Positions 17,206 through 27,716 of a DNA stretch of 64,000 nucleotides are shown one piece after another. A program made the translations under genes and the position numbers. The DNA lies in NCBI GenBank assembly GCA_003054495.1, contig CP028514.1, forward strand, positions 2,558,001 through 2,622,000, read 5' to 3'. Each line of letters opens with the position of its first letter. Positions within the stretch are counted from its first letter, which is position 1. Source of the DNA: Carboxydocella thermautotrophica (lineage in GTDB: Bacteria > Bacillota > GCA-003054495 > Carboxydocellales > Carboxydocellaceae). The notes beneath the pieces were generated by a model. That model was not told the DNA's origin and did no database searches. It saw nothing but the letters and a program-made list of their open reading frames with translations.

Positions 17206-17490
17206 TCATTGCTCAGGTATTGCTCCCAGGTCCTTCAAAGCCTTGCGGACTTCATGGTTGAAGATGCGCACGCCGGCCAGCTTTTTTCTGGCAATCTCCT
17301 CGGCAATAGCAGGCATGGCTTTCAAGTGTTTAATATTCTTTTTCTTTGGAGATTCCACTTTGCGCAGATCCCCATCTACCACCGCCACCATGGTATCAGA
17401 CAGATAATCCCATACCAGGAAGGGGCGGCCTTGATCCCGGCCAGCCCTGGAGTAAACCAGCTGACCGATTTGCAATTCCTTCTCAGCCAT
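17206..17490 (-). CDS. KOW-domain RNA-binding protein (L14e-like)
   Basis: A 94-residue protein beginning MAEKELQIGQLVYSRAGRDQ. The start at 17490 is chosen because TGGAGGTG precedes it; the longer frame starts in that site. The segment QIGQLVYSRAGRDQGRPFLV is a KOW motif as in archaeal/eukaryotic L14e and the small Firmicute proteins found in this place between map and infA. It is probably a ribosome-associated RNA binder; its exact site is not established. Confidence 0.85.
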   Translation of the reverse strand: MAEKELQIGQLVYSRAGRDQGRPFLVWDYLSDTMVAVVDGDLRKVESPKKKNIKHLKAMPAIAEEIARKKLAGVRIFNHEVRKALKDLGAIPEQ

Positions 17491-17517
17491 GGATTGCACC
17501 TCCATGCCACAAGGCAC

Positions 17518-18267
17518 CTAAACCTTAGTCAATATTTCCGGGCCATCGGCTGTGATGGCGATGGTGTGTTCGAAATGAGCCGACAGCGAACCATCCAGGG
17601 TCACCACTGTCCACCCATCCGCCAGTGTCTTGACATGATACTCACCCATATTGACCATCGGCTCAATCGCGAGAGTCATCCCTGGCAGCAACCTGTGGCC
17701 TCGCCCTGGCGGACCGAAATTGGGCACCTGGGGTTCTTCATGCATTGCAGTACCTATGCCATGGCCAACATAGTCCCGAACCACGGAAAATCCGTGGCTT
17801 TCTACATATTTTTGTACTGCGTGGGAAATATCTGAAATCCGGTTGCCGACTTTCGCCTGACTGATGCCCTGGTAGAGGGATTCTTCTGTAACTGCCAGCA
17901 GCCGCCTGGCATCAGCAGAAATGTCACCTACCGGAAAAGTCCTGGCACTGTCACCATAAAATCCATTAAGTACCGCACCCACATCAATACTAATAATATC
18001 ACCATTTTCCAGTTTTCTTAAACCGGGAATGCCGTGGACAACTTCTTCATTGACTGAAGCGCAGATTGTGGCCGGATAGCCGTGATAACCTTTGAAAGCG
18101 GGTACTGCCCCCAGCTTTCGGATCACATTTTCAGCTATCCGGTCCAATTCCGCCGTGGTTATGCCCGGGCGAACTGCCTGTTCCAGCTCTGCCAGAGTTA
18201 TAGCCACCACCCGACCGACTTCCCGCATCAATTGTAGTTCCTTCTCGGTTTTAAAGTGAATGGCCAA
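17518..18267 (-). CDS. map: Methionine aminopeptidase, type I
   Basis: Map removes the initiator methionine. The 249-residue protein has the pita-bread metal ligands: [23 protein letters not shown] (two Asp), a [14 protein letters not shown] (His, Glu) and the final Glu in ALEHTIAIT as [10 protein letters not shown]. It lies 38 bases after secY; the adk gene normally between them is absent. Its small downstream neighbour is the KOW gene. Confidence 0.97.
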   Translation of the reverse strand: MAIHFKTEKELQLMREVGRVVAITLAELEQAVRPGITTAELDRIAENVIRKLGAVPAFKGYHGYPATICASVNEEVVHGIPGLRKLENGDIISIDVGAVLNGFYGDSARTFPVGDISADARRLLAVTEESLYQGISQAKVGNRISDISHAVQKYVESHGFSVVRDYVGHGIGTAMHEEPQVPNFGPPGRGHRLLPGMTLAIEPMVNMGEYHVKTLADGWTVVTLDGSLSAHFEHTIAITADGPEILTKV

Positions 18268-18305
18268 CCCGTTCCCTCCTGTTCAGGACGACAGCCCACC
18301 GGCCA

Positions 18306-19568
18306 TTACCCCCGCATGAATCCCTGGTAATGGCGCATCAGCATCTGCGCTTCCATTTGCTTCATAGTATCAAGGGCTACCCCGATCACGATAAGCAGGG
18401 CCGTACCTCCGAAATAGACGTTCTGGATTTTGGTTATTGCCATCATGAAGTTAGGCAGGATGGAAATCAAGGCCAGGAATACCCCACCTGCTAATGCCAG
18501 TCTCATCATAATCCGATTGAGAAACTCTGCGGTGGGACGGCCTGGTCGAATTCCCGGAATAAAGCCGCCATACTTCTTCATGTTGTCCGCTACATCTACC
18601 GGGTTAAAGGTAATGGCCGTATAGAAAAATGTAAATGCGATGATTAGTAGAGCAAAGAAGATCGTATTCAAAAAGCTGCCCCAGCCAAACCACTGGATAA
18701 ACCACTGGGCAAAACGGTTAGTAGGGAAATACTGGGCAATCTGTACCGGGAACATCAGCAAAGAAGAGGCGAAAATCACCGGAATAACGCCAGCCTGATT
18801 AACCTTAATGGGAATATGGGTACTCTGCCCACCATAAACTTTCCGGCCAACCACCCGTTTGGCATACTGTACCGGGACCCGCCGCTGTCCTTCTTGAATG
18901 AATACAATCCCGGCGATTACCAGTGCACCGATTACGACTAGAAGCAGCACATTCAAAACATTGATACTGCCTGCTGCCAGCAATTTTTGAATATTGGCAA
19001 GAGCAGAAGGAATGCGGGAAACAATCCCTGCGAAAATAAGCAGGGAAATACCATTGCCAATGCCCTTTTCCGTGATCTGTTCACCCAGCCACATCAAAAA
19101 GGCTGTACCGGCTGTCAGACTGGTAACAAAGACGATATAGGTTACAATCCCTTTATTGGGAATAGCTGCACCCAGCCCGAAGTAGATACCAGTTGCCTGG
19201 ATAAAAGCCAGCACAACCGTCAGATAGCGGGTGAATTCAACTATGCGCTTCCGCCCCTCAATACCTTCTTTAGCCCATTGCTCCAGAGTGGGAATAACCA
19301 CTGTCAGCAATTGCATGATAATGGAGGCGTTAATATAGGGGGTGATACTCATAGCAAAGATGGAGAAGTTTTTAAAAGCACCCCCGGAAATCACATCGAA
19401 AAAGGCTACAAAGGCCTGGCTTTCCAGCAATTTTCTAATAGCTGCTACATCGATACCTGGCACAGGCACGTGTACACCCAGCCGAAAAACAAACAGCATC
19501 ATTAAGGTATAAAGCAGCTTTTTCCGCAGCTCACCAATCCGCAGGGCATTGGACAGGGTTGACAGCAT
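18306..19568 (-). CDS. secY: Preprotein translocase subunit SecY
   Basis: SecY forms the protein-conducting channel with SecE (encoded at 45317) and SecG. The 420-residue protein has ten predicted membrane helices and the conserved LGVHVPVPGIDV, SITPYINASIIMQLL, TEKGIGNGISLLIF and the cytosolic YGGFIPGIRPGRPT motif. It follows rplO by one base, in the spc operon. Confidence 0.98.
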   Translation of the reverse strand: MLSTLSNALRIGELRKKLLYTLMMLFVFRLGVHVPVPGIDVAAIRKLLESQAFVAFFDVISGGAFKNFSIFAMSITPYINASIIMQLLTVVIPTLEQWAKEGIEGRKRIVEFTRYLTVVLAFIQATGIYFGLGAAIPNKGIVTYIVFVTSLTAGTAFLMWLGEQITEKGIGNGISLLIFAGIVSRIPSALANIQKLLAAGSINVLNVLLLVVIGALVIAGIVFIQEGQRRVPVQYAKRVVGRKVYGGQSTHIPIKVNQAGVIPVIFASSLLMFPVQIAQYFPTNRFAQWFIQWFGWGSFLNTIFFALLIIAFTFFYTAITFNPVDVADNMKKYGGFIPGIRPGRPTAEFLNRIMMRLALAGGVFLALISILPNFMMAITKIQNVYFGGTALLIVIGVALDTMKQMEAQMLMRHYQGFMRG

Positions 19569-19569
19569 C

Positions 19570-20013
19570 TTAGATCACCTCAGCTTTTCCGCCTGCTGCC
19601 TGAATCTTTTCCACAGCAGACTTGCTAAAGCCGTTGACCTTAACTGTCAAAGCCTTTTCCAACTCCCCGTTACCTAGAATTTTGACGCCATCCTTTACGG
19701 ACTTGATGACCCCGGCTTTGACCAGCAGTTCGGGGGTAACTTCCGTTCCGTTTTCGAAGATATTCAGAGCTGATACATTGATGGCCACGATTTCCTTGCG
19801 GAAGCGGGCATTGTTGAAACCACGCTTGGGTATGCGCTGTTGCAGCGGCATTTGACCGCCTTCGAAACCAGGACGCACGCCACCCCCACTCCGGGCCTTT
19901 TGCCCTTTGTGGCCGCGGCCGGCAGTCTTACCTAATCCCGATCCGATCCCCCGGCCTTTGCGGACAGGTTCGAACTTAGAGCCAGGAGCCGGTTGCAGCT
20001 CATGAAGCTTCAT
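19570..20013 (-). CDS. rplO: 50S ribosomal protein L15
   Basis: The ATG at 20013 follows GGGAGGTG; an in-frame GTG directly before it is a weaker choice. The 147-residue protein has the glycine- and arginine-rich N-terminal extension ([19 protein letters not shown]) that reaches into 23S rRNA, and the C-terminal [19 protein letters not shown]. It precedes secY and follows rpmD. Confidence 0.97.
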   Translation of the reverse strand: MKLHELQPAPGSKFEPVRKGRGIGSGLGKTAGRGHKGQKARSGGGVRPGFEGGQMPLQQRIPKRGFNNARFRKEIVAINVSALNIFENGTEVTPELLVKAGVIKSVKDGVKILGNGELEKALTVKVNGFSKSAVEKIQAAGGKAEVI

Positions 20014-20031
20014 CACTTACACCTCCCTGTC

Positions 20032-20217
20032 CTATTCGCTAATTTCTTCAACCTTGAGCAGGTGTTGTACTTTTTTCACCATACCCCGAATCTGAGGGGT
20101 ATCATTATGAATAACAGTCTGTTGCAGCTTTCTGAGTCCCAGGGTCCGCACAGTGACCTTCTGGTCTTCAGCATAGCCAATTGGGCTCTTCACCAGAGTG
20201 ATTTTCAGTTGAGCCAC
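20032..20217 (-). CDS. rpmD: 50S ribosomal protein L30
   Basis: The 61-residue protein begins [20 protein letters not shown] and contains [16 protein letters not shown] and the ending [15 protein letters not shown], all typical of L30. It lies 11 bases after rpsE and 18 before rplO. Confidence 0.97.
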   Translation of the reverse strand: MAQLKITLVKSPIGYAEDQKVTVRTLGLRKLQQTVIHNDTPQIRGMVKKVQHLLKVEEISE

Positions 20218-20228
20218 TGTACTCCCTC

Positions 20229-20738
20229 CTAACCGAGAATTTCGTCCGGATTTTTGCCCCGCAGTCTGGCTACTTCCTCAACGGTCTTGAGGGCTTTCAG
20301 TCCTTCCATGGTAGCCCGTACCACGTTGTTGGGGTTGGAAGTGCCCAGAGACTTGGCCAGGATGTCATGTACGCCGGCCAGTTCCAGAATAGCGCGTACA
20401 GCACCTCCGGCAATAACACCGGTACCTTCGGAAGCGGGCTTGAGCAGGACTTTGCCAGCGCCAAACTTCCCGACAACTTCATGGGGAATGGTGGTGCCTT
20501 TAAGTGGCACGCGAATCATGTTTTTCTTGGCATCTTCAATTCCTTTGCGAATGGCATCAGGTACTTCCCCGGCTTTGCCGAGACCAGCACCGACATGGCC
20601 ATTGCCGTCACCAACGACTACCAGGGCGCTAAAGCTGAAACGCCGACCGCCTTTAACAACCTTGGCTACCCGATTTATTGCCACAACCTTTTCGGTCAGT
20701 TCCAAGCTGTTGGGATCGATTTTCTCGATCTTGGCCAT
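20229..20738 (-). CDS. rpsE: 30S ribosomal protein S5
   Basis: S5 supports decoding fidelity and helps unwind mRNA at the entry site. The 169-residue protein has an N-terminal double-stranded-RNA-binding-like domain ([23 protein letters not shown], in parts; [20 protein letters not shown]) and the C-terminal half with [15 protein letters not shown]. It follows rplR by 25 bases. Confidence 0.98.
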   Translation of the reverse strand: MAKIEKIDPNSLELTEKVVAINRVAKVVKGGRRFSFSALVVVGDGNGHVGAGLGKAGEVPDAIRKGIEDAKKNMIRVPLKGTTIPHEVVGKFGAGKVLLKPASEGTGVIAGGAVRAILELAGVHDILAKSLGTSNPNNVVRATMEGLKALKTVEEVARLRGKNPDEILG

Positions 20739-20763
20739 TACTTTCCCTCCTTACGCAGGTACT

Positions 20764-21132
20764 TTAGAATTCCAGTCCGGCTTCGCGAGCTGCATCAGCC
20801 AGGGCCTTTACCCTGCCATGATATAGATAGCCACCGCGGTCGAAAACAACCTTGGTGATACCTGCTGCTCTGGCCTTCTCAGCCACAGCCTTACCTACTA
20901 CCCTGGCGGCTTCTACATTACCGCCATATTTTACCTGGCTGCGAATTGCCGGCTCAACGGTAGACGCGGCTACCAGAGTTGTACCGGTCTCATCATTGAT
21001 GATTTGAGCATAGATATGATTCAAACTGCGGTAAACTGCCAGACGAGGTCTTTCGGCAGTCCCAACTACTTTTTTCCGAACCCGCAGATGTTTTTTGCGC
21101 CGAATCTCACGCCGATCTATGCGCTTATACAC
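20764..21132 (-). CDS. rplR: 50S ribosomal protein L18
   Basis: L18 binds 5S rRNA with L5. I choose the GTG at 21132 (122 residues, [21 protein letters not shown], read in parts), eleven bases after AAAGGAG; the GTG at 21144 overlaps that site. Conserved segments are [20 protein letters not shown] and [26 protein letters not shown], each read in parts. The start differs from a longest-frame call by four codons. Confidence 0.95.
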   Translation of the reverse strand: MYKRIDRREIRRKKHLRVRKKVVGTAERPRLAVYRSLNHIYAQIINDETGTTLVAASTVEPAIRSQVKYGGNVEAARVVGKAVAEKARAAGITKVVFDRGGYLYHGRVKALADAAREAGLEF

Positions 21133-21175
21133 AGGTAAGTTCACTCCTTTCAGTTCAGGTGTTTAGGCCACCTGC

Positions 21176-21727
21176 TTACTTCTTCTTACCTTTACCACCG
21201 GTTTTACCGACTTTGCGGCGGATAACTTCCCCTTCATACTTAACACCCTTGCCCTTATACGGCTCAGGCTCACGGATGGAGCGAATTACAGCAGCCAGCT
21301 GTCCGACTTTTTCCTTATCGATACCGACTACAGAAATCTTGGTAGCTGCCGGAACTTCTATCTCAATCCCTGGTTCGGGTTCGATTTCAACCGGATGACT
21401 AAAGCCAAGGCTCAGCACCAGCTTACGCCCCTGCTTCTGAGCCCGGTAACCAACCCCTACCAGCTCCAGGTTTTTGCTGAAACCTTTGGTAACCCCTTCA
21501 ACCATATTGGCGATCAGGGTTCTGGTCAGGCCATGCAGAGAGCGATGTTGTTTTTCATCAGAAGGTCTCTCGACGATAATTTGATTATCCACCAGGCTGA
21601 TTTTCATGTCCTGGTGAAAGGTTTTGGTCAGCTGCCCTTTGGGGCCTTTGACAGTTACGACATTGCCGTCGATTTTGACTTCCACCCCATTGGGAACAGC
21701 CACCGGCTGTTTACCGATTCTGGACAT
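21176..21727 (-). CDS. rplF: 50S ribosomal protein L6
   Basis: L6 lies near the factor-binding site and the sarcin-ricin loop. The 183-residue protein starts [19 protein letters not shown], has two similar domains and the signature [21 protein letters not shown], read in parts, followed by a lysine-rich end. It lies 19 bases after rpsH. Confidence 0.98.
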   Translation of the reverse strand: MSRIGKQPVAVPNGVEVKIDGNVVTVKGPKGQLTKTFHQDMKISLVDNQIIVERPSDEKQHRSLHGLTRTLIANMVEGVTKGFSKNLELVGVGYRAQKQGRKLVLSLGFSHPVEIEPEPGIEIEVPAATKISVVGIDKEKVGQLAAVIRSIREPEPYKGKGVKYEGEVIRRKVGKTGGKGKKK

Positions 21728-21745
21728 GATGACACCTCCTACTTC

Positions 21746-22144
21746 TTACCATACGTAGCAGATTACTTCGCCGCCCAGTCCTTCTTTGCGAGCTTGCTTA
21801 TCGGTCATCAAGCCTTTGGAAGTGGAGATAACGGCAATTCCGAGTCCACCGAGAACCCGGGGAATTTCATCTTTCTTGGCATAAACCCGAAGGCCGGGTT
21901 TGCTAATTCGCTTGAGGCCGGAGATGACTTTCTCCTTGTTGGCACCATACTTCAGATAGATGCGCAAAACCCCTTGCTTGCCATCTTCAATATATTCATA
22001 ATCCTTGATGAAGCCTTCGTTTTTCAGAATCTCGGCCAGAGAGGTCTTCATCTTGGATGCAGGTACTTCCACTTTTTCGTGGTAGACCATATTCGCGTTT
22101 CTGATCCGGGTCAGAAAATCCGCAATGGGGTCGGTCATTACCAT
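21746..22144 (-). CDS. rpsH: 30S ribosomal protein S8
   Basis: S8 binds helix 21 of 16S rRNA and in many bacteria represses the spc operon. The 132-residue product begins [18 protein letters not shown] and ends with [28 protein letters not shown], read in parts. AGGAGGT precedes the ATG at 22144. It lies after rpsN. Confidence 0.98.
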   Translation of the reverse strand: MVMTDPIADFLTRIRNANMVYHEKVEVPASKMKTSLAEILKNEGFIKDYEYIEDGKQGVLRIYLKYGANKEKVISGLKRISKPGLRVYAKKDEIPRVLGGLGIAVISTSKGLMTDKQARKEGLGGEVICYVW

Positions 22145-22170
22145 GGTTGAGCTACCTCCTTCCGTTTATC

Positions 22171-22356
22171 CTACCAGCTGGCTTTTTTCACGCCGGGAAT
22201 TTCGCCTCGATATGCCAGCTCCCGGAAGCAGATCCGGCAAATGCCGAATTTCCGCATGTAGGCCCGGGGACGGCCACACAGTTTGCAGCGGTTATAACCC
22301 TGGACTTTAAATTTGGGCTTCCGCTGTTGTTTGGCAATCATCGATTTCTTAGCCAC
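22171..22356 (-). CDS. rpsN: 30S ribosomal protein S14, zinc-binding type Z
   Basis: The 61-residue short form with two CxxC pairs ([20 protein letters not shown], exactly the zinc finger) is the C+ type used when zinc is available. It ends GVKKASW as usual. It sits between rplE and rpsH. A zinc-independent paralogue, if any, is outside the window. Confidence 0.98.
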   Translation of the reverse strand: MAKKSMIAKQQRKPKFKVQGYNRCKLCGRPRAYMRKFGICRICFRELAYRGEIPGVKKASW

Positions 22357-22368
22357 GTTCTTCCCTCC

Positions 22369-22914
22369 TTACTTGCTGGCCCGGAAGGGCATGCCCAACA
22401 AACGGAGCAGTTCACGGGCTTCTTCATCAGTTTTGGCGCTAGTAACGATGGTTACGTTCATTCCACGCAGTTTATCGACCTTGTCATACTCGATTTCAGG
22501 GAAGATCAGCTGTTCCTTCAGGCCCAGGTTATAATTGCCCCGGCCGTCGAAACCTGTAGGAGATACCCCGCGGAAGTCCCTTACCCGGGGCAGGGCTACA
22601 TGGAACAGTTTGTCCAGGAAATGATACATCCGGTCGCCCCGCAGAGTAACTTTCACACCGATGGGCATGTTTTCCCGCAGCTTAAAGCCGGCGATGGATT
22701 TTTTGGCCCGGGTGACGATGGGCTTTTGACCGGTAATCATGGTCAGGTCATTAACAGCAGCCTCAATGGCCTTGGGATTTTGAATGGCTTCTCCCAGACC
22801 GATATTGATTACCACTTTTTCCAGTTTAGGAATTTGCATAACGTTTTTATAGCCAAACTTCTGCATCAATGCAGGAGCTACTTCGGCTTGGTATTTCTCT
22901 CTGAGTCGTGCCAA
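22369..22914 (-). CDS. rplE: 50S ribosomal protein L5
   Basis: L5 holds 5S rRNA in the central protuberance. The 181-residue protein has [41 protein letters not shown], read in parts, [19 protein letters not shown] and a C-terminal FYNLTIVT-like [18 protein letters not shown]. It follows rplX by 28 bases. Confidence 0.98.
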   Translation of the reverse strand: MARLREKYQAEVAPALMQKFGYKNVMQIPKLEKVVINIGLGEAIQNPKAIEAAVNDLTMITGQKPIVTRAKKSIAGFKLRENMPIGVKVTLRGDRMYHFLDKLFHVALPRVRDFRGVSPTGFDGRGNYNLGLKEQLIFPEIEYDKVDKLRGMNVTIVTSAKTDEEARELLRLLGMPFRASK

Positions 22915-22942
22915 GGTTACTACCTCCTTTCCCGGTCAAGTT

Positions 22943-23260
22943 CTATTCGAGGTTAGTGCCACACTTTTTGCAAACCCGAACTTTTACTCCGTCTTTAATC
23001 AGTTTGCCATAACGAACGCCTTTACCACATTTGTCACACCAGAGCATGACATTGGAAGCATGGATGGGAGCTTCCTTGCTGATAATCCCACCCTGGGGAT
23101 TTGCTTGATTGGGCTTGGTGTGGCGTTTTACAATATTCACACCTTCAACAACAACGCGGTTTTTGTCGGTGATTACCTGCAGCACTTTCCCTTTTTTACC
23201 GGCATCCTTCCCGGTAATAACTACTACAGTGTCGCCTTTTTTTACATGTACCCTGGACAT
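22943..23260 (-). CDS. rplX: 50S ribosomal protein L24 with C-terminal zinc ribbon
   Basis: L24 starts 50S assembly. The 105-residue protein has the KOW motif at the N-terminus ([20 protein letters not shown]) and a C-terminal pair of CxxC motifs (LWCDKCGK and VCKKCGTN), the zinc-ribbon version common in Firmicutes. It lies between rplN and rplE. Confidence 0.98.
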   Translation of the reverse strand: MSRVHVKKGDTVVVITGKDAGKKGKVLQVITDKNRVVVEGVNIVKRHTKPNQANPQGGIISKEAPIHASNVMLWCDKCGKGVRYGKLIKDGVKVRVCKKCGTNLE

Positions 23261-23272
23261 TCTGCCACCTCC

Positions 23273-23641
23273 TTAGAGAACTTCCGGAGCCAGGGAGATG
23301 ATTTTCATAAAGTCCCGATCCCGCAACTCCCGAGCTACAGGTCCAAAAATCCGGGTTCCCCGGGGGCTTTTGTCTTCCTTGATGATTACAGCGGCATTGT
23401 CATCAAACTTAATGTAGGAACCATCAGGACGACGTACTTCTTTATTGGTCCGCACCACAACGGCCTTGACCACATCACCTTTCTTGACCACGCCGCCAGG
23501 TGTTGCTTCTTTAACAGAACAGATGATGATATCACCAACCGAGGCATAACGGCGGTTGGAACCACCCATTACCCGGATGCACATCAGTTTCTTGGCCCCA
23601 GTATTGTCAGCCACATTCAGGATTGTCTGCACCTGAATCAT
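23273..23641 (-). CDS. rplN: 50S ribosomal protein L14
   Basis: L14 forms an intersubunit bridge and is the docking point of the silencing factor RsfS. The 122-residue protein starts [19 protein letters not shown] and includes [21 protein letters not shown], in parts, and [20 protein letters not shown]. Its length and ends are standard. Confidence 0.98.
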   Translation of the reverse strand: MIQVQTILNVADNTGAKKLMCIRVMGGSNRRYASVGDIIICSVKEATPGGVVKKGDVVKAVVVRTNKEVRRPDGSYIKFDDNAAVIIKEDKSPRGTRIFGPVARELRDRDFMKIISLAPEVL

Positions 23642-23659
23642 ATCTGGTGACCTCCTTTC

Positions 23660-23920
23660 CTACAGTTGTTCCTTCCGCTCCAGGATCTCGACAACCCGCC
23701 AGCGCTTATCCTTGCTCAGCGGCCGGGTTTCCATTATTTTGACTCTGTCGCCAATGCGGCAGGCGTTTTCTTCATCATGGGCCTTGAATTTCTTGGTCTG
23801 CTTAACAGTCTTACCGTACAACGGATGACGGAACATGGATTCAACAGCTACTACTACGGTTTTATCCATTTTGTCACTGACAACAGTCCCGATCCGAACC
23901 TTTCTGCTGTTTCTTTCCAC
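23660..23920 (-). CDS. rpsQ: 30S ribosomal protein S17, GTG start
   Basis: The 86-residue OB-fold protein begins at GTG 23920 with AAGGAGG upstream. Typical segments are [40 protein letters not shown], in parts, and [18 protein letters not shown]. It lies between rpmC and rplN. Confidence 0.97.
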   Translation of the reverse strand: MERNSRKVRIGTVVSDKMDKTVVVAVESMFRHPLYGKTVKQTKKFKAHDEENACRIGDRVKIMETRPLSKDKRWRVVEILERKEQL

Positions 23921-23938
23921 AGGCGAAACCTCCTTTCC

Positions 23939-24142
23939 TTAAGCCTGGGTAGCTTTCAGTTCCCGCTCGCGAAGAATGGTCTTAACACGGGCGATGGTTT
24001 TGCGGACTTCCCGGATACGCATGGGATTGTCCAGCTGGCCTGTGGCCAATTGAAAGCGCAGCTTAAAGAGTTCATCTTTCAGGTCGCCCAGTTTCTGGGT
24101 CAACTCTTCATTGCTCAGGTTACGGATTTCGTTAGCTTTCAT
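23939..24142 (-). CDS. rpmC: 50S ribosomal protein L29
   Basis: The start is taken at the ATG at 24142 ([18 protein letters not shown]), where GGGTGG lies upstream inside the end of rplP; the two genes overlap by 11 bases. The 67-residue helical hairpin holds [22 protein letters not shown], in parts. L29 lies at the exit tunnel and helps bind trigger factor. Confidence 0.96.
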   Translation of the reverse strand: MKANEIRNLSNEELTQKLGDLKDELFKLRFQLATGQLDNPMRIREVRKTIARVKTILRERELKATQA

Positions 24143-24566
24143 TTGCTTCACCACCCATTTCTTCGCGTTTTATGAACTTGGTTTTGATGGGAAGCTTGTG
24201 GGCAGCCAAACGCATGGCCTCCCGGGCAGTTTCCTCAGGAACGCCAGAGAGCTCAAACAGGATGCGACCGGGTTTTACGACTGCTACCCAGTACTCCGGT
24301 GAACCCTTACCGCTACCCATCCGAGTTTCAGCAGGCTTGGCGGTTATGGGCTTGTCAGGGAAAACTTTGATCCATACTTTACCGCCCCGGCGGATATAAC
24401 GAGTCATAGCAACCCGGGCCGCTTCAATTTGCCGGCTGGTGATCCAGGCGGGCTCTAAAGCCTGTAACCCATACTGACCATATGCCAGCTCGGTACCGCC
24501 TTTAGCACGGCCTTTCATCCGGCCCCGGTGTACTCTTCTCCATTTTACTCTTTTTGGTACCAGCAT
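24132..24566 (-). CDS. rplP: 50S ribosomal protein L16
   Basis: L16 orders the A-site region of the 50S. The 144-residue protein begins [20 protein letters not shown] and contains [23 protein letters not shown], in parts, [19 protein letters not shown] and [24 protein letters not shown]. It overlaps rpsC by one base and rpmC by eleven. Confidence 0.98.
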   Translation of the reverse strand: MLVPKRVKWRRVHRGRMKGRAKGGTELAYGQYGLQALEPAWITSRQIEAARVAMTRYIRRGGKVWIKVFPDKPITAKPAETRMGSGKGSPEYWVAVVKPGRILFELSGVPEETAREAMRLAAHKLPIKTKFIKREEMGGEANES

Positions 24567-25243
24567 TACTGCTCCCCTCCTTCAGCAGCCTCAGCAACAG
24601 CTACTGCCGGCTTGGCTTCAGGCAGAACTTCGCCTTTGTAAATCCAAACTTTGACACCGATTTTGCCATAAGTGGTGTTGGCTTCTGCAAAGCCATAATC
24701 GATGTCAGCCCGGAGAGTATGCAAGGGAACTTTCCCTTCGTTATACCATTCAGTCCGGGCAATTTCAGCACCTGCCAGACGACCAGAGCAAGCGATTTTA
24801 ATACCGCCAGCACCCAGACGCAGCGCCCGGCTTACAGCTTGTTTCATTGCCCGACGGAAAGCAACCCGCTTTTCCAGCTGAGCGGCAACATTTTCTGCAA
24901 CCAGTTGTGCATCCAGCTCCGGCACTTTGATTTCCTGCACATTTACATTGACCCGCTTACCAGTCATTTTTTCCAGGTCCTTGCGCAGGTTTTCAATTTC
25001 AGCACCGCCACGACCGATAACAATCCCCGGCTTGGCTGTGTGAATGGTAACCTTGACCCTGTTGGCACTGCGCTCAATTTCGACCTTGGAGACACCAGCA
25101 CCATAGAGCCGATTCTTTACATAACGACGCAGTTTAACATCTTCCACCAGCAGTTTATCGAAATCCCGGGTTGCAAACCACTTGGCATCCCAGTCTTTAA
25201 TGATCCCGATCCGCAGTCCTTTGGGATGTACCTTCTGACCCAC
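24566..25243 (-). CDS. rpsC: 30S ribosomal protein S3
   Basis: S3 lines the mRNA entry channel. The 225-residue protein starts [20 protein letters not shown]; its KH domain holds [20 protein letters not shown] and the second half [22 protein letters not shown], in parts. The alanine-rich end ([14 protein letters not shown]) is variable in the family. It is one or two bases from its neighbours on both sides. Confidence 0.98.
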   Translation of the reverse strand: MGQKVHPKGLRIGIIKDWDAKWFATRDFDKLLVEDVKLRRYVKNRLYGAGVSKVEIERSANRVKVTIHTAKPGIVIGRGGAEIENLRKDLEKMTGKRVNVNVQEIKVPELDAQLVAENVAAQLEKRVAFRRAMKQAVSRALRLGAGGIKIACSGRLAGAEIARTEWYNEGKVPLHTLRADIDYGFAEANTTYGKIGVKVWIYKGEVLPEAKPAVAVAEAAEGGEQ

Positions 25244-25245
25244 CG

Positions 25246-25587
25246 TTATCCCTCCTTCTTCTCGCTGACCACCACGGTTATATGGCTAGTACGCTTCCGA
25301 ATCAGATCGGCCCGACCCATAGCCCGCGGATTATACCGTTTCAAGGTTGGTCCCTGGTCAACGAAGATTTTGCTTATATAAAGGGATTGAGTGTCCATTT
25401 CATAGTTGTGTTCAGCATTAGCCACAGCAGATTTCAATACCTTTAGCACTTCCCGTGCAGCAGCTTTGGGCATGAATCGCAAGATAGCAAAAGCTTCTTG
25501 CACATCCTTGCCCCGCACAACATTAATAACCTGCCGAACTTTACGGGGCGAAATGCGTACATACTTCGCCACGGCTTTGGCTTCCAT
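25246..25587 (-). CDS. rplV: 50S ribosomal protein L22
   Basis: The beta-hairpin of L22 lines the exit tunnel and is a site of macrolide resistance changes. The 113-residue protein has [21 protein letters not shown], in parts, and the tunnel loop [25 protein letters not shown], in parts. No duplication is seen in the loop. It precedes rpsC by two bases. Confidence 0.98.
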   Translation of the reverse strand: MEAKAVAKYVRISPRKVRQVINVVRGKDVQEAFAILRFMPKAAAREVLKVLKSAVANAEHNYEMDTQSLYISKIFVDQGPTLKRYNPRAMGRADLIRKRTSHITVVVSEKKEG

Positions 25588-25608
25588 GGAATTACCCCCT
25601 CTCGTCCG

Positions 25609-25887
25609 TTATTTCCTGGAAGTTGTCTTTTCCCCGGCGTGCCCTTTGAAGGTCCGGGTAGGAGCAAACTCACCCAGCTTGTGTCCGACCATTTCTTCAG
25701 TAATATACACAGGCACGTGCTTTCTGCCATCATGCACAGCAATAGTATGCCCAACCATTTCCGGGAAAATGGTGGAACGACGGGACCAGGTCTTAATGAC
25801 CCGCTTTTCCCCTTTTTCATTTAAAGCCCGCACTTTTTTCAGCAGGTGCTCATCACAAAACGGTCCTTTTTTCAGGCTTCTGCCCAT
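25609..25887 (-). CDS. rpsS: 30S ribosomal protein S19
   Basis: The 92-residue protein starts [19 protein letters not shown] and holds [25 protein letters not shown], in parts, and [17 protein letters not shown]19 lies in the 30S head and contacts S13. It follows rplB by 37 bases. Confidence 0.98.
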   Translation of the reverse strand: MGRSLKKGPFCDEHLLKKVRALNEKGEKRVIKTWSRRSTIFPEMVGHTIAVHDGRKHVPVYITEEMVGHKLGEFAPTRTFKGHAGEKTTSRK

Positions 25888-25924
25888 CTTCGCATCTGCC
25901 TCCCTTCACGCTGTCTTTCGCAGG

Positions 25925-26752
25925 TTATTTATTGCGACGGCGCACAATAAACTTATCAGTAGGATGGTTCTTCTTCCGGGTTTTAGCACCCAGAGCCGGT
26001 TTACCCCAGGGTGTAACCGGGTTACGCCCGATAGGTGAACGACCTTCACCACCACCATGCGGGTGATCGACAGGGTTCATTACCACACCGCGGACGGTAG
26101 GTCTGATACCCAGCCAGCGAGCCCGACCAGCTTTACCGATAGTAATGTTTTCATGATCCAGGTTGCCTACCTGACCGATGGTAGCCCGGCACTCGGCCAG
26201 TACTTTCCGCAATTCACCGGAAGGCATGCGCAGCAAGGCATACTTGCCTTCCTTGGCCATCAGCTGAGCATAGGAACCAGCAGAACGTGCCAGCTGGCCA
26301 CCACGGCCCGGCTTGAGCTCGATATTGTGGACAGTGGTACCTACCGGAATATTGCGCAACGGCAGAGCATTGCCCACTTTAATATCCGCTTCCGGCCCGG
26401 AGTAAATGACATCGCCAACTTTCAGACCAACAGGGGCGATGATATAGCGTTTTTCCCCGTCAGCATAGTTGATCAGGGCAATGCGAGCACTCCGGTTCGG
26501 ATCGTACTCGATAGTAGCAACGCGGCCAGGAATGCCATCTTTGTTGCGTTTGAAATCAATGATCCGGTACATCCGCTTATGTCCGCCACCTTGATGGCGC
26601 ACAGTCAACCGACCCTGATTGTTGCGGCCAGCCTTTTTCTTGAGAGGCTCCAGCAGGGATTTTTCCGGCTTATCAGTAGTAATCTCCTCAAAAGTGGAGA
26701 CAGTTACAAAGCGGCGGCCCGGAGAGGTGGGTTTAAAGGACTTGATCGCCAT
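25925..26752 (-). CDS. rplB: 50S ribosomal protein L2
   Basis: L2 is needed for subunit joining and peptidyl transfer. The 275-residue protein has the oligonucleotide fold in the N-terminal half, [20 protein letters not shown], in parts, and the conserved histidine region [19 protein letters not shown], with basic end KFIVRRRNK. It follows rplW. Confidence 0.99.
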   Translation of the reverse strand: MAIKSFKPTSPGRRFVTVSTFEEITTDKPEKSLLEPLKKKAGRNNQGRLTVRHQGGGHKRMYRIIDFKRNKDGIPGRVATIEYDPNRSARIALINYADGEKRYIIAPVGLKVGDVIYSGPEADIKVGNALPLRNIPVGTTVHNIELKPGRGGQLARSAGSYAQLMAKEGKYALLRMPSGELRKVLAECRATIGQVGNLDHENITIGKAGRARWLGIRPTVRGVVMNPVDHPHGGGEGRSPIGRNPVTPWGKPALGAKTRKKNHPTDKFIVRRRNK

Positions 26753-26778
26753 TATGGTTCCCTCCCTTTCCTTGCGTC

Positions 26779-27066
26779 TTACACACCTTCGAACAATTCG
26801 ATCTTGTGGCCTTCAGCCAGTTTAACTATCGCCTTTTTCTTGTCAGGGGTCTTGCCAACAGTACGGCCTACCCGCTTGGTTTTACCCTTGATGTTCATGG
26901 TCCAGACATCTACAACTTTTACACCAAAGGCTTTTTCCACAGCATGCTTGATTTCGATTTTGTTAGCTGCAGGATTGACCAGAAAAGTATATTTATTTTC
27001 GGCCAGCAAAGCCATGGACTTTTCCGATACTACGGGGCGAATCAGCACATCTTGATAGCTCCGCAT
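26779..27066 (-). CDS. rplW: 50S ribosomal protein L23
   Basis: L23 is the exit-tunnel docking site of trigger factor and SRP. The 95-residue protein begins [18 protein letters not shown] and has [23 protein letters not shown], in parts, and [19 protein letters not shown]. It overlaps the stop of rplD by one base. Confidence 0.98.
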   Translation of the reverse strand: MRSYQDVLIRPVVSEKSMALLAENKYTFLVNPAANKIEIKHAVEKAFGVKVVDVWTMNIKGKTKRVGRTVGKTPDKKKAIVKLAEGHKIELFEGV

Positions 27067-27686
27067 TAGGCTAGCACCTCCTCGACCCGAGCCACTGCAT
27101 CTTTGGTGATAACCAGACTGCCGTGTTTGAGCAGGTCATATACATTAATGCCAGAGGCAGTTACCGGTTTTACCCCAGGAATGTTGCGAGCAGATTTGAA
27201 GACGTTCTCATCCAGCTGAGCAGTTACCACCAGAGCATTTTGGGCTTTCAGGTTGTTCAGGACTTTCACCATTTCCTTGGTCTTAGGAGCCTCAAAGCTC
27301 AGATTGTCCAGTACAAAAATCTCATTAGCCAGAACCTTGGCGGAAAGCGCAGACTTCAGTGCCAGTCTTCTTACCTTCTTGGGCAACTTAAAGCCATACT
27401 TGCGCGGCTTGGGACCAAACACGATACCGCCCCCACGCCAGATAGGAGAACGAATGCTCCCGTGACGAGCCCGACCGGTACCTTTTTGCCGCCAGGGCTT
27501 CTTGCCACCGCCAGCGACCTCAGCCCTGGTCTTAGTGGAATGGGTGCCAGCCCGTTCAGCGGCCAGCTGAGCCACCACTGCTTGATGCAGCACATGCTTG
27601 TTGGGCTCAATGCCGAAGATCTCATCTTTCAGCTCAATTTCGCCCACCTGTTCACCGTTGATATTGTACAGTGCCACTTTAGGCAT
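27066..27686 (-). CDS. rplD: 50S ribosomal protein L4
   Basis: L4 extends a loop into the exit tunnel. The start is the ATG at 27686 after AAGGAGG, one codon inside the longest frame. The 206-residue product has the loop [25 protein letters not shown], in parts, and the C-terminal [19 protein letters not shown]. In proteobacteria L4 represses its operon; no such site can be recognised here. Confidence 0.98.
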   Translation of the reverse strand: MPKVALYNINGEQVGEIELKDEIFGIEPNKHVLHQAVVAQLAAERAGTHSTKTRAEVAGGGKKPWRQKGTGRARHGSIRSPIWRGGGIVFGPKPRKYGFKLPKKVRRLALKSALSAKVLANEIFVLDNLSFEAPKTKEMVKVLNNLKAQNALVVTAQLDENVFKSARNIPGVKPVTASGINVYDLLKHGSLVITKDAVARVEEVLA

Positions 27687-27716
27687 CACTTTTTCCTCCT
27701 TTCCTGCCGTTTATCT

